A stretch of 64,000 nt of DNA from assembly GCA_963785035.1 (NCBI GenBank), contig CAWATG010000004.1, positions 310,001 to 374,000 of the forward strand, given 5' to 3'. The notes under the pieces are model-generated. The model was given only the letters and a program-made list of their open reading frames with translations, was not told the DNA's origin and made no database searches. Source of the stretch: CAWATG01 sp963785035 (GTDB lineage Bacteria; Actinomycetota; Acidimicrobiia; IMCC26256; CAWATG01). Of the stretch, positions 1 to 7,842 are shown piece by piece; positions within the stretch are counted from its first letter, which is position 1, and every line of letters starts with the position of its first letter. The position numbers and the translations under genes are program-made.

Positions 1-886
1 GCGGTGGCGGGGGTGTGGCTGTCACCGTGAAGGTGACCGTGGCAAGGTTGGAGTCGCCACCCGTGTTGTGCGCCACGTAGGTGAAGGTATCGGCGCCCGT
101 GAACGCCGGTTCCGGCGTATAGACGAGGGAGCCATCCGATGCCAGCGCAATGGTGCCGTGTCCGGTCGAGCTCTGCGGCAGCGCCGTCAGAGTTCCGCCT
201 GTGCCAGCCGTGTCGTTGACGAGAACGCCGGAGGCCGGCACCGTGAGCGCACTCCCTTGCAGCACGCCGTATGCGTCATCGGCCGCGATCGGTGGTGCTG
301 GCGGCGGTGGTGGCGGTGGCGGTGGCGGTGTCGTCGTCGTCGATGCATCCTCGATGAGGAGATTGTCGAACAAGGTGTTGCCATTGCCGACGGTCAGCGT
401 GACCGGCGAGCAGTTCGCCGTCCAATTCGTGACCAGCTTCGTAAGGATCGTTGGCCGGGCAACGACCGACGCTTTGGTCTGACCCGCACAAGCGAGCGAG
501 ACCGTCGTCTTGGAGGATCCGCGATTGAGGATGTCCAGGGAGACAACGCGTCGGGGAGCGAGGAAGGCGAACGATCCGCTTCGCCTGGAACTTCCGTTGA
601 GCTTGAGATTGGGCGTCTTGAACTTGCCCGTGGGCTTGTTCGCGAACCAGACCTTCGTGCCCCAGTCGATGAGACCCGTGGGATATTGGCCGTTCAACAC
701 TGCATTGGCGACGGGTGTGTCGTCGAAGGTCACCGTCTGTTGGCTGGTCGCCACCAGACGTGGATTCTTGAGCTCAACGAGCGGTCTGGCATTTCCGTTC
801 CTCGCGTCGCCGGAACCGGCGAGAGGAGCGGCCAGCATGCTCGCAAAGCACGCTGCCGCCAACATTCTGACGTGGACCCTCTTCAT
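1..886 (-). CDS. Secreted protein with cadherin/Ig-like repeat (5' part only)
   Basis: Read on the minus strand from an ATG at 886, with a GGAGGG Shine-Dalgarno 8 nt upstream; the frame stays open to position 1 (295 codons), so the C-terminus lies outside the window. The product begins with a basic MKRVHVR followed by a short Ala/Leu-rich stretch, a plausible signal peptide. Residues about 35-180 form a beta-rich region I cannot assign to a family. Residues about 178-196 are a Thr run followed by a poly-Pro linker. From about residue 198 a repeat starts with the VLVNDT and FTGADTFTYVA signatures of the cadherin-like/Ig-like repeats common in bacterial surface proteins, and a second Pro-rich linker begins at the edge, so more repeats probably follow. 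The likely role is extracellular or surface-attached; substrate unknown. The repeat identification is from family knowledge, the fold of the N-terminal part is not known. Confidence 0.85.
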   Translation of the reverse strand, partial: MKRVHVRMLAAACFASMLAAPLAGSGDARNGNARPLVELKNPRLVATSQQTVTFDDTPVANAVLNGQYPTGLIDWGTKVWFANKPTGKFKTPNLKLNGSSRRSGSFAFLAPRRVVSLDILNRGSSKTTVSLACAGQTKASVVARPTILTKLVTNWTANCSPVTLTVGNGNTLFDNLLIEDASTTTTPPPPPPPPPPAPPIAADDAYGVLQGSALTVPASGVLVNDTAGTGGTLTALPQSSTGHGTIALASDGSLVYTPEPAFTGADTFTYVAHNTGGDSNLATVTFTVTATPPPP

Positions 887-1241
887 GACACGTTCCCTCC
901 GGTTGCTGGCGGAATCCCCATTCGGGTTTCCGTCGGGCCGAGGGGGCCGGTCTCACCAGTGGCTCTTCCCGGGCGTCGGGTGACCGCGTACAGTGCCCGG
1001 AGATCATCGCCTCCCCCACTCACAGCGCGCAAGATAGCGGCATATCAGGACAAAAACAAACTCGGAATGTCGAAAACGGGGCAAATCTGGCTCGAATGCG
1101 TCGGGTTCCCGTGTCGTTGGGCTGTTGCCGGGGTTTCTTCAGTAGGATTTCACCCACTATGTGCGCCTCCTTTTCGGGGGCCGGTTCTGTCCGCAGGCTG
1201 ATCCAATTCGGCCCCGGTGCGGTGTGAGACCTGAGGGTGCG
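887..1241. other. Divergent intergenic region
   Basis: This 355-base stretch separates the start of the minus-strand secreted-protein gene from the start of the plus-strand beta-barrel gene, so it should hold two outward promoters. It has an A-rich patch at about 1044-1065, which stands out against the high-GC background. I see no convincing -35/-10 pair, terminator or repeat, and no ORF with coding character. Confidence 0.5.
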
Positions 1242-1796
1242 ATGGCGGAGTCGCCCGAAGACGAACTCGAGGGTCTCGCTCGCCATCCCGATCTCGGTGG
1301 GTTCGCGGCGACGTTGCGCGTGGAGTGGCGCGACGAGGAGGAGGAGCTGGCGCGCGCTGCGCTCGAGCAGTGGACGCATCAACGTACGCTCGGCGATGTC
1401 GCACGGGAGTTGATGCACCGCGGTGACAACGTGGCGGTGTTGTCGAACGGGACGGCGTTCAGTGGTCGCATTATCGAGGTCGGTCGCGACGTTGTGGTCG
1501 TTGCGACGGTACTCGGGAAGGTCGACATTCACCTTGAGGCTCCGGTGATGTTACGGGTGGTCGAGAGGGCCAAGTCCGGTGGGACTCGGGGCGGTGGTGT
1601 GAACAGCTTTCGGGCGCGCATGGCCGAGCGTGAGATGGATGGCGACGAGGTGATCGTCGGAACCGTGCTGACGCGCCATACGTTGCGAGGAGCGATCATG
1701 CTTGGCCGCGATCATCTGCATGTTCGCGATCGATTTGGCGCCGAGACCTACGTGCGTCTCGCAGACATCACCTACGTCGCCGGCGCGTCCGACTGA
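1242..1796 (+). CDS. Conserved hypothetical protein, SH3/LSm-like beta-barrel character
   Basis: A 184-residue protein. I chose the ATG at 1242 (MAESPEDELEG) over an in-frame upstream start at 1161 because the extra N-terminus is low in coding character and GAGGG precedes 1242. Residues 1-60 look helical and acidic (EEEELARAALEQW). Two stretches of alternating hydrophobic residues follow, one around AVLSNGTAFSGRIIEVG (about 66-95) and one around VIVGTVLTRHTLRGAIMLG (about 138-160). Each resembles the small beta-barrel of SH3 or LSm type, but this is inference from pattern only. No catalytic motif is visible. The neighbour downstream is an excisionase-type HTH gene on the opposite strand, then the Tad pilus operon. 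I do not recognise a named family, and a nucleic-acid-related role would be a guess. Confidence 0.75.
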   Translation: MAESPEDELEGLARHPDLGGFAATLRVEWRDEEEELARAALEQWTHQRTLGDVARELMHRGDNVAVLSNGTAFSGRIIEVGRDVVVVATVLGKVDIHLEAPVMLRVVERAKSGGTRGGGVNSFRARMAEREMDGDEVIVGTVLTRHTLRGAIMLGRDHLHVRDRFGAETYVRLADITYVAGASD

Positions 1797-1864
1797 GTGG
1801 TCGGTCCGTCGTCGCGATTCCTGGTGACGATGGCCGTCTCGCAGCGGTGATCGGGTTGGACGCG

Positions 1865-2119
1865 CTAGGTGTTCGACACGTTGTCAGGTGCCGGCGAGCG
1901 GTCGTCGCCCGGCTGTGCACGCAGCCAATCGAGCAATTCATCGCGTAGGAATCGCATCTCGCGCCCGCCGGGAAAGCGATGGCATGGGACGCGACCTTCG
2001 CGCACCATTCGACGCAAATATTCGACGTGGACCTGCAGCAGTTCGGCGGCAAGTGCTGTCGTGAGAACCGGCGGGAAGTCGTCGGCGCCTGAGGGTTCGG
2101 TGTGCGTTGGGCTTGCCAC
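1865..2119 (-). CDS. Excisionase/MerR-type helix-turn-helix protein
   Basis: 84 residues. The core about residues 17-65 (VLTTALAAELLQVHVEYLRR then MVREGRVPCHRFPGGREMRF and LLDWL) is the small winged HTH of the excisionase (HTH_17) family: a first helix that starts 'T..AA.LL.V', a recognition helix 'VEYLRRMVREGRVP', then the 'GREMRF.RDELLDWL' wing and last helix. Such proteins bind DNA and act as regulators or recombination directionality factors. No integrase or phage gene is nearby, so a transcriptional role is more likely. It is transcribed away from the Tad operon, with a 248-base shared upstream region that carries phased ATGACA repeats. It could regulate itself and the pilus genes; that is inference. 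Confidence 0.85.
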   Translation of the reverse strand: MASPTHTEPSGADDFPPVLTTALAAELLQVHVEYLRRMVREGRVPCHRFPGGREMRFLRDELLDWLRAQPGDDRSPAPDNVSNT

Positions 2120-2367
2120 ACCCTGAACCTAGCGCGTTCAGGAGGTCATCGTGAACGGGAAACGCACCCGAATGGCGCGTGATGACAAGAGATGACACAC
2201 TGTAACGCAATATGACATGCGACACCTGAGGGGCACGGCTCTCCGAGGCCCCGCTCCCGGATGCCGCACAACGAATGGTCGCTCTGGGGCGTTTGCGGAG
2301 AGAAGGCGAATGCGTCTAGAAGGTGACTGCACCCGCAGAGGATTCACGGTTGGGCAGGTAGCTCACG
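2120..2367. promoter_or_regulatory. Shared upstream region of HTH gene and Tad operon
   Basis: This 248-base divergent region must carry the promoter for the HTH gene and for the pilus operon. Its only notable content is three direct copies of ATGACA at 2182, 2192 and 2212. The spacing of 10 and 20 bp puts them on one face of the helix, as expected for a cooperatively bound operator. No clear sigma-70 boxes are visible. Confidence 0.35.
2182..2217 (+). repeat. Three helically phased ATGACA direct repeats
   Basis: Copies of ATGACA begin at 2182, 2192 and 2212, that is 10 and 20 bp apart. They sit between the HTH gene and the first Tad gene. A binding site for the adjacent HTH protein is possible but not shown. 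Confidence 0.4.
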
Positions 2368-3159
2368 ATGACGAACACGATGTTCACCGGCGAACGTGAC
2401 ACCAACGGTCAGGCGTCACACAGCCTGAGCGTCGGTGACCCGGTTGTCGGACCGTTCAAGAACACCTGGGGCGTGCGTGCCAGGCTGTTCCGAGGTCGGT
2501 GGTCTTCAGGCCACATGGTCATGGTGGTGACGGGGCTTCTCGGGGCTGTGCTGTCGCTTGCAGCGTTGCGCGCCGGTGATCACCGCACCTCGATCGCGGT
2601 AGCGGCTCGCGACTTGCGGCCCGGTGAGGTGATCACCGCGCGGTCGTTTCGTTTCACCTCGATTGTCCTGGACGACACGATCGCTGCTTCGATGATTCCG
2701 TCGGACGCCGCGGCGGGATTGCATGGCTCGATCGTGGCAACGCGCATCGATCGAGGTGCTCCTGTGGCGCGTCATGACCTTGTACGGGCCGCCGCATCGC
2801 AGCGACGCCGATCCCTCGGTATCGCAGTGGCCCCCGAACGTGCCGTGGGCGGTGGAATCGGCGCGGGTGACGTCATCGACGTGCTCAGTATCGATCCCGA
2901 TAACCCGGGGATCGTCGTTGCCGGCCTCCGTGTCCTCGATGTTCGGCGCGCCCAAGGTGCCCTCGCCACAACCAATGACACGATGACGGTCGTTGTGGCG
3001 CTGGATGCGGCCGATGCGCGCCGGCTTGCCGCCGTCCTCGGCACCGACAAGTTCGTTCTGGTGCTCGCAACGGGTGCGGCGCCCATCTCACCTGATGCGC
3101 GCGCCCTCGCGCCCGCCATAGGGCAACCGCGGCTCGGAGATGGGGCGGCCGTGCCATGA
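2368..3159 (+). CDS. cpaB: Flp pilus assembly protein CpaB/RcpC-like (SAF domain)
   Basis: 263 residues; first gene of the Tad/Flp pilus operon. A single membrane segment lies at about residues 51-70 (MVMVVTGLLGAVLSLAAL). It is followed by a SAF-type domain (VAARDLRPGEVITARSF, about 75-92) and a periplasmic RcpC-like region that ends near residue 235 (TMTVVVALDAADARRLAAVL). CpaB/RcpC proteins sit at the envelope and help the Flp pilus across it. The stop at 3157-3159 overlaps the next start (ATGA), which shows tight coupling. The N-terminal 50 residues before the membrane segment are longer than usual; a later start is possible, but in-frame Met codons at 2368 and 2380 both have only weak ribosome binding sites. 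Confidence 0.85.
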   Translation: MTNTMFTGERDTNGQASHSLSVGDPVVGPFKNTWGVRARLFRGRWSSGHMVMVVTGLLGAVLSLAALRAGDHRTSIAVAARDLRPGEVITARSFRFTSIVLDDTIAASMIPSDAAAGLHGSIVATRIDRGAPVARHDLVRAAASQRRRSLGIAVAPERAVGGGIGAGDVIDVLSIDPDNPGIVVAGLRVLDVRRAQGALATTNDTMTVVVALDAADARRLAAVLGTDKFVLVLATGAAPISPDARALAPAIGQPRLGDGAAVP

Positions 3160-5673
3160 TCCGCGAACCTGAGATTGCGCTCGTTTTTTCACCGGAGCCA
3201 TGGGTTGAGACGCTGCACCGGCATCTTGCCGACCATGGTGGGGCACGGGTTCGCCAAATCGTGCTCGATCCGAGTTTGGCCTTGGAAGAGGCCCACGACG
3301 TGCTGGTGGTGAGTCATCGTTGGCCGGCGTTGACGAGCGCGTTCGTCGATGCGCTCCATCAGAAGGGCCGGATGGTCCTGGGAGTCTTCGATCCCCTCGA
3401 AAGTCAGGGCGCCCGCTACTTGAGCGAGGTTGCCGTCGACCGCTCCATTGCCTCGGGCGCGCCTATGAGCGAGTTCCTCGAGGCTCTCCAGGAGATGATT
3501 TCCCGGCCCGGCTCGACGAGGTCGGACGGATCCGAGCGCTTTGCCGACGATAGTGATGGCCGACGAGGAAACCGGGGTGTTGGCGAGGCAGCTGGAACGA
3601 TCACGGTCGTGAGCGGCCCGGCAGGTTCCGGCGCAACGGAGATCGCCATTGGTCTCGCCCATGCGTTCGGACGCCGAGGTGAAACCACGATCCTGATCGA
3701 CGCCGATGAGGTGTCACCGAGCATTGCCCCGCGCCTTGGTCTTCCGATCGAACCGAACCTGCGAAATGCCGTCGATGCCCTCGAGTATCGGATCGGCAGT
3801 CTTGATGAGGTAGCGACGGCACACGCCGGTGGCTTCGGTGTCATCAGCGGCATTCCGACGGCCGGCGCATGGTCCCAGGTCCGCGCACCCCAAGTCGAAG
3901 CCGTGGTGATCGGCTGTGCTTCCCGACACGCGCACGTCGTAGTCAATGCCGGTCCTTGTCTCGAGGACCTTGGGGGAGTGGCACGGGGCCGTTACGCGTC
4001 GAGTCGCATGCTCATGTCCGCTGCAGATGTGATCGTCGGTGTGGGAATCGGCGGCCCGGTCGGCGTGGTACGCCTCCTGCAGTGGCTCGGAGATGTTCGG
4101 ATCCTCGCTGCGCACGTTCCGATCCACCTCGTGATCAACCGGGCGCCGTCTGACGCGTTTCGACGGCGCGAAGTCGAAGCAGAGTTGCAGGGTCATGCGT
4201 CGCCGGCGAGCGTCTCTTTCGTGGGGTACGACCGCAAGGTCGCCGAGGCCGATTGGTCCGGTGAGCTGGTGTCCGCCGGGCCGTTCGCTCGATCCATCGA
4301 GGAGGTAGCGAACCGCACTTCGGGCGCCCCCGTCGTGGGCAGGCAGGTTCGCGCGCGCATCGCGCGTCGTGGCAGGAATGCGCGGAAGATGAACGTCGCC
4401 GTCGACGCGTACGACACGATCCGGCGTGAGGTCCTGGTCCGCCTCGAGCGCCGCAGGCTTCAGGCAGACCGTGACCTTGACGCGGTGCGTGGCGAGATCC
4501 AAGGTGTCGTTGACGAGTATCAACGAAGGGCTCACCTCGGCGACGAGGTCCCGCTCGGCGACCCCGTCGCCATGATGGGGCGGGTGCTGCAATCAATCAC
4601 GGACTTCGGCCCGCTCACCGAGTTGATGGCGCGTCCCGACGTCGAGGAGATCTTCTTCGAGGGTCCCCGCGTCTCGTACCTCGATGGCAGCGGGCGCTTG
4701 CGAGGGCTGCAGACACCGACGAGTGAGGACGAGAACCGCCAGGTACTCGACCGGCTCCTGGCAGCGACGGATCGGCAACTCAATGCTCGTCAACCACTTG
4801 TCCAGGCTCGCGTTCTGTCCGGAACGGCGCGACTCACCGCTGCGATTCCTCCGATTGGTGACCAGCTCTCCGCAACCTTGCGCCGATACGTCGTGCGTGA
4901 CGTCTCGCTCGAGGATTTGGTGCGCACGCGACGCGCTCACGCCAGCAGCAGCGGGCTTTCTCCGGGCAGTTATGCAGATTCGGAGCCGCATCACCGTCTC
5001 GGGCGAACCCGGTGCCGGTAAGACGACGATGGCGAGTGCCCTCATTGCGGCGGGACCAGCGCATCATTGTGTGCGTTCGTGTGAGGAAGTGCGTGAGATC
5101 TCCGTCCCGGTGACCCATGGCGGGTATTACGAAGTGCGGCCACCCTCTCTCGACGGCACCGGCGAAATCAGTCTGCGGGACTTAGTCAAGTTTGTCTTGG
5201 CAATGCGGCCGGACAGGATCGTCGTCGGTGAGGTCCGCGGTGCCGAGGCCTTCGAGCTGACGCGCGCGATCAATGCGGGATGTGGATTCCTCTGTACGGT
5301 GCATGCGAACCGCGCTGCTGACGCGTTGCACGCTTTGGTGAATGCTGCGCTGATGGCCGGTGAGAACGTCACCGAACATGTCGTACGTACCGTCCTGTCG
5401 CAGTCGCTTGACCTCGTGATCCATTTGGATCGCGACGACGTTTCCCACGGTGACGGTGACGGGGTGCGACGCCAGGTTGTGGAAATCACCGGTGTCGTCC
5501 CGTCCATAGGCGCGGACTTCTCCCTCGAGCCGATCTTCGTGCGTCAGGGCCTCGGCCAGCGACTCGAGTGGACCGGCGTTGTGCCCGAGCGGCTCGAGGC
5601 ACGGGTCAATCGCCTGTTGCCCGATGGCATGTCGCTTCGCTCCATTGCCGAAGGTCGCCAGGCTCTCGCGTGA
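3156..5673 (+). CDS. cpaF: TadZ/CpaE-like plus CpaF (TadA) pilus ATPase; frameshift at about 4929
   Basis: One frame runs from 3156 to 5021 and the pilus ATPase continues in the +1 frame to 5673. The N-terminal part (residues 1-~400) is TadZ/CpaE-like: a receiver-like domain, then a MinD/ParA-type domain (TITVVSGPAGSGATE, about 148-162) whose P-loop lacks the usual Lys. From Met at 4389 a CpaF starts (helical N-terminus, then MMGRVLQSITDFGPLTEL). Deleting the C at 4929 joins DLVRT to DALTPAAAGF and restores the ATPase core with Walker A GEPGAGKTT, Walker B region DRIVVGEVRG and the secretion-ATPase CTVHAN box. CpaF powers pilin polymerisation at the inner membrane. The apparent CpaE-CpaF fusion may be an artefact: a TGA at 4390-4392 in the +1 frame would give an ATGA overlap with the CpaF start. 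Confidence 0.85.
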
Positions 5674-5683
5674 CGAGCATCCG

Positions 5684-6592
5684 ATGACCCTGCTGGCCGC
5701 CCTGTTCGTCGGTGCCGCGTGTGCGTCGGCCGCGGGGCTCGTCATGGGCTCGATGCCTGAGATTTCTTTCCGGAGGCACCGCGTGCGCAACGACGTGCGC
5801 AGCGGGGAACTGTGGTTGCGTCAAGCCGGCGTCGCGCTTTCCCCCCGGCAGTTTTGGGTGGGTTCAATCGGAGTCGGCGTTCTGACCTTCGTTGTGGCCG
5901 GCGCGATTGTTGGCGCTCCCGCAGTTGCCTTGGCCCCCGCTATCGCTGTCGCGATGCTGCCGCGTGCGTATTTCGGACGTCAACGAGCTGCACGCCTGCG
6001 TGTCGTCGCGGAGGCATGGCCTGACGGGCTTCGCGACGTCTTGGCCTCGGTGTCCTCGGGAAGTGGGGTTGGCCAAGCCGTCTCGATCCTTGCCGCGACC
6101 GGCCCACAACCCTTGCGTGAGGCGTTCGAGCGGTTTCCCAATCTTGCGCGCATGCTCGGAACCGTCGCCGCACTCGAAATCGTCAAGGCCGAACTCGCCG
6201 AGCCGACCAGCGACCGGGTCATCGAGGTACTGATCGTCGCGCACGAGCGTGGCGGCGCGATCGTCCGGGAGATCCTCGAGGGACTGATCGAGGCCACCAC
6301 GCGTGATCTCAAGCTCCGCGAGGAGATCGACGCCGAAGGGTTGGAGATGAAGATCAATGCCCGCGCGGTCCTCGTCATTCCATGGCTCATGCTGTTTGCC
6401 CTCACCCTGACGACACCGGCATTTCGGGACTTCTACACCACGTCGCTTGGCGGAGTTGTCGTCTTCATCGGCGCGATCCTGAGTGCTCTCGGAACGTGGA
6501 TGCTGGCGCGTCTGGCGCGGGAGCAGGGTGAGCAGCGCGTGTTCGTCGAGGCAGCGGAGAGCCGTTTCGCCGAAATGGGGAGCGCCAGGTGA
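5684..6592 (+). CDS. tadB: Type II/IV secretion platform protein TadB
   Basis: 302 residues from the ATG at 5684 (MTLLAALFVG); a longer frame from 5579 overlaps cpaF and is not needed. An N-terminal membrane helix (about 1-22) and a pair around residues 60-90 (VGVLTFVVAGAIV) are followed by the cytoplasmic T2SSF domain (about 110-225: WPDGLRDVLASVSSGSGVGQ, then IVAHERGGAIVREIL). Two C-terminal membrane helices (VLVIPWLMLFALTL and VVVFIGAILSALG) complete it. TadB and TadC form the inner-membrane platform that CpaF acts on. Its stop overlaps the GTG start of the next gene. Confidence 0.9.
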   Translation: MTLLAALFVGAACASAAGLVMGSMPEISFRRHRVRNDVRSGELWLRQAGVALSPRQFWVGSIGVGVLTFVVAGAIVGAPAVALAPAIAVAMLPRAYFGRQRAARLRVVAEAWPDGLRDVLASVSSGSGVGQAVSILAATGPQPLREAFERFPNLARMLGTVAALEIVKAELAEPTSDRVIEVLIVAHERGGAIVREILEGLIEATTRDLKLREEIDAEGLEMKINARAVLVIPWLMLFALTLTTPAFRDFYTTSLGGVVVFIGAILSALGTWMLARLAREQGEQRVFVEAAESRFAEMGSAR

Positions 6593-7533
6593 CCGGGGTC
6601 GAGCTTCTGCTGGTTGTCAGCGTGGCAGTGATGGCTGCAGGGATCGCGGGATTGTTTCGGCCACCATCGCGGCGCCTCGCTCCTCGCATTCGGCCGTACA
6701 CGATCGCCGCCCGAGTTGCCCTGGGTGCGGAGGTCGATCCCTTCACGTTGGGGTCCGTTGATCGAGGTGGGGTCGGGACGACGATGTTGGGCAGGCTGTT
6801 CGTTCCGCCCCTCCTTGCGTTGTCGCGACGCATCGGCGCCATGGTGGAGTCCCGAAGCGACGACGTCCTCGCGTTGCGTCTTCACCACGCGGGTTACTCG
6901 TCGCTGACGCCCGATCAATATCGAATGCGGCAACTCGCTCAGACGGCGGCGTTCGCCGTATTGGGGCTCACGGTGGGATTCGGTGTGTTGCACGCACCAG
7001 CTGTGGGTCTCGCATTGGGCTTGTGTGGGGCGACGATCGGCGCGACAAGGTGGCGGGGTCGAATCGAGACGGCGATCGTTGCGCGATGCGAGCGGATGCG
7101 TGCCGAGTTGTACACGGTGAACCAGATCCTCGCGTTACATGTCCGCACTGGAGCGGGACCTGTTCAGGCGACGCAACGTCTTGTCGGGCGCGCACGAGGT
7201 GCGGTGATCGACGAACTCGCCGAAGTGCTGGTGTGGATACGCAACGGGTCCTCTGAAGGTGAGGCGTTCCGTCGCGCTGCCGAATTGACACCTGAACCCG
7301 CGGCTGCACGGACATATCGACTCTTCGCTGTGGGTGCAGAACGCGGAACCGAACTCGCCGGCGCGCTTCTGCAACTCAGTGCCGACATCCGCGACTCGCG
7401 ACGCGAAGACCTGCGCAAGTCGGCGACGCGACGGCGTGCGGCGATGCTTGTTCCAACCATCGCCGTGCTCGCTCCCATCATGATCCTGTTCATCGCAGCG
7501 CCGATTCCTTCGATCGTTTTCGGGAGTCGGTGA
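6589..7533 (+). CDS. tadC: Type II/IV secretion platform protein TadC
   Basis: 314 residues with a GTG start that overlaps the tadB stop by 4 bases. Membrane helices lie at residues 1-20, about 120-150 (FAVLGLTVGFGVLHAPAVGL) and at the C-terminus (MLVPTIAVLAPIMILFIAAP). Between them is the T2SSF domain (AELYTVNQILALHVRTGAGP, then FAVGAERGTELAGALLQL). Length and order match TadC, the partner of TadB in the Flp pilus inner-membrane platform. Confidence 0.9.
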   Translation: MTGVELLLVVSVAVMAAGIAGLFRPPSRRLAPRIRPYTIAARVALGAEVDPFTLGSVDRGGVGTTMLGRLFVPPLLALSRRIGAMVESRSDDVLALRLHHAGYSSLTPDQYRMRQLAQTAAFAVLGLTVGFGVLHAPAVGLALGLCGATIGATRWRGRIETAIVARCERMRAELYTVNQILALHVRTGAGPVQATQRLVGRARGAVIDELAEVLVWIRNGSSEGEAFRRAAELTPEPAAARTYRLFAVGAERGTELAGALLQLSADIRDSRREDLRKSATRRRAAMLVPTIAVLAPIMILFIAAPIPSIVFGSR

Positions 7534-7602
7534 CGTGCGTGTGGAGCAGCCCGTGATTCCAACAACCGATACCGGTGGCAACACACATCCAAGGAGGAGA
7601 CC

Positions 7603-7810
7603 ATGCGTCGGAAGGCAAGGAATGCAGCCGTGCGAGCACACCTGTTGGGCACAGGACCGTGCGCTGTACCGCGAGGACGACGGTATGACCACAGCGGAGC
7701 TCTTGGGCAATGCGGCGTTGTCGATTGGCGTGCTGGTCGTGCTGTGGGCGGCGCTCAATGCCATGGGTACCAACGTCATCACGTGGATCCAAGACCAGAT
7801 CACGCAGTAA
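7603..7810 (+). CDS. flp: Flp-type pilin; leader out of frame with mature part
   Basis: The ATG at 7603 has a near-perfect Shine-Dalgarno (AAGGAGG) and starts a basic leader MRRKARNAAVRAHLLG. The mature pilin lies in the next frame: a G|MTTAE prepilin-peptidase site with Glu at +5, then a 20-residue hydrophobic helix (LGNAALSIGVLVVLWAALNA) and a short polar tail that ends at 7810. One surplus base between about 7640 and 7675 joins the two parts into a protein of about 69 residues, the usual size of Flp pilins. It lies at the expected place after tadC. This should be the major structural subunit of the pilus. Confidence 0.75.
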
Positions 7811-7842
7811 CACGGCGAAGCGCCGGAGCGCCGCCGAAGGCC

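Noticed and set aside
290..345. GGTGGC-rich run resembling a microsatellite
   Set aside because: It is the coding sequence of the poly-Pro linker on the minus strand, no independent element.
68..1201. 377-codon open frame on the plus strand
   Set aside because: Arg-rich shadow of the minus-strand secreted protein; the minus frame has a signal peptide, linker and repeat.
4684..5673. Programmed frameshift in cpaF
   Set aside because: No slippery heptamer or strong downstream structure stands out at 4929, and many unrelated genes here have the same kind of break, so sequence error is simpler.
7535..7602. Upstream extension of the Flp pilin from a GTG at 7535
   Set aside because: The leader read from 7535 is not pilin-like, and the strong Shine-Dalgarno serves 7603.
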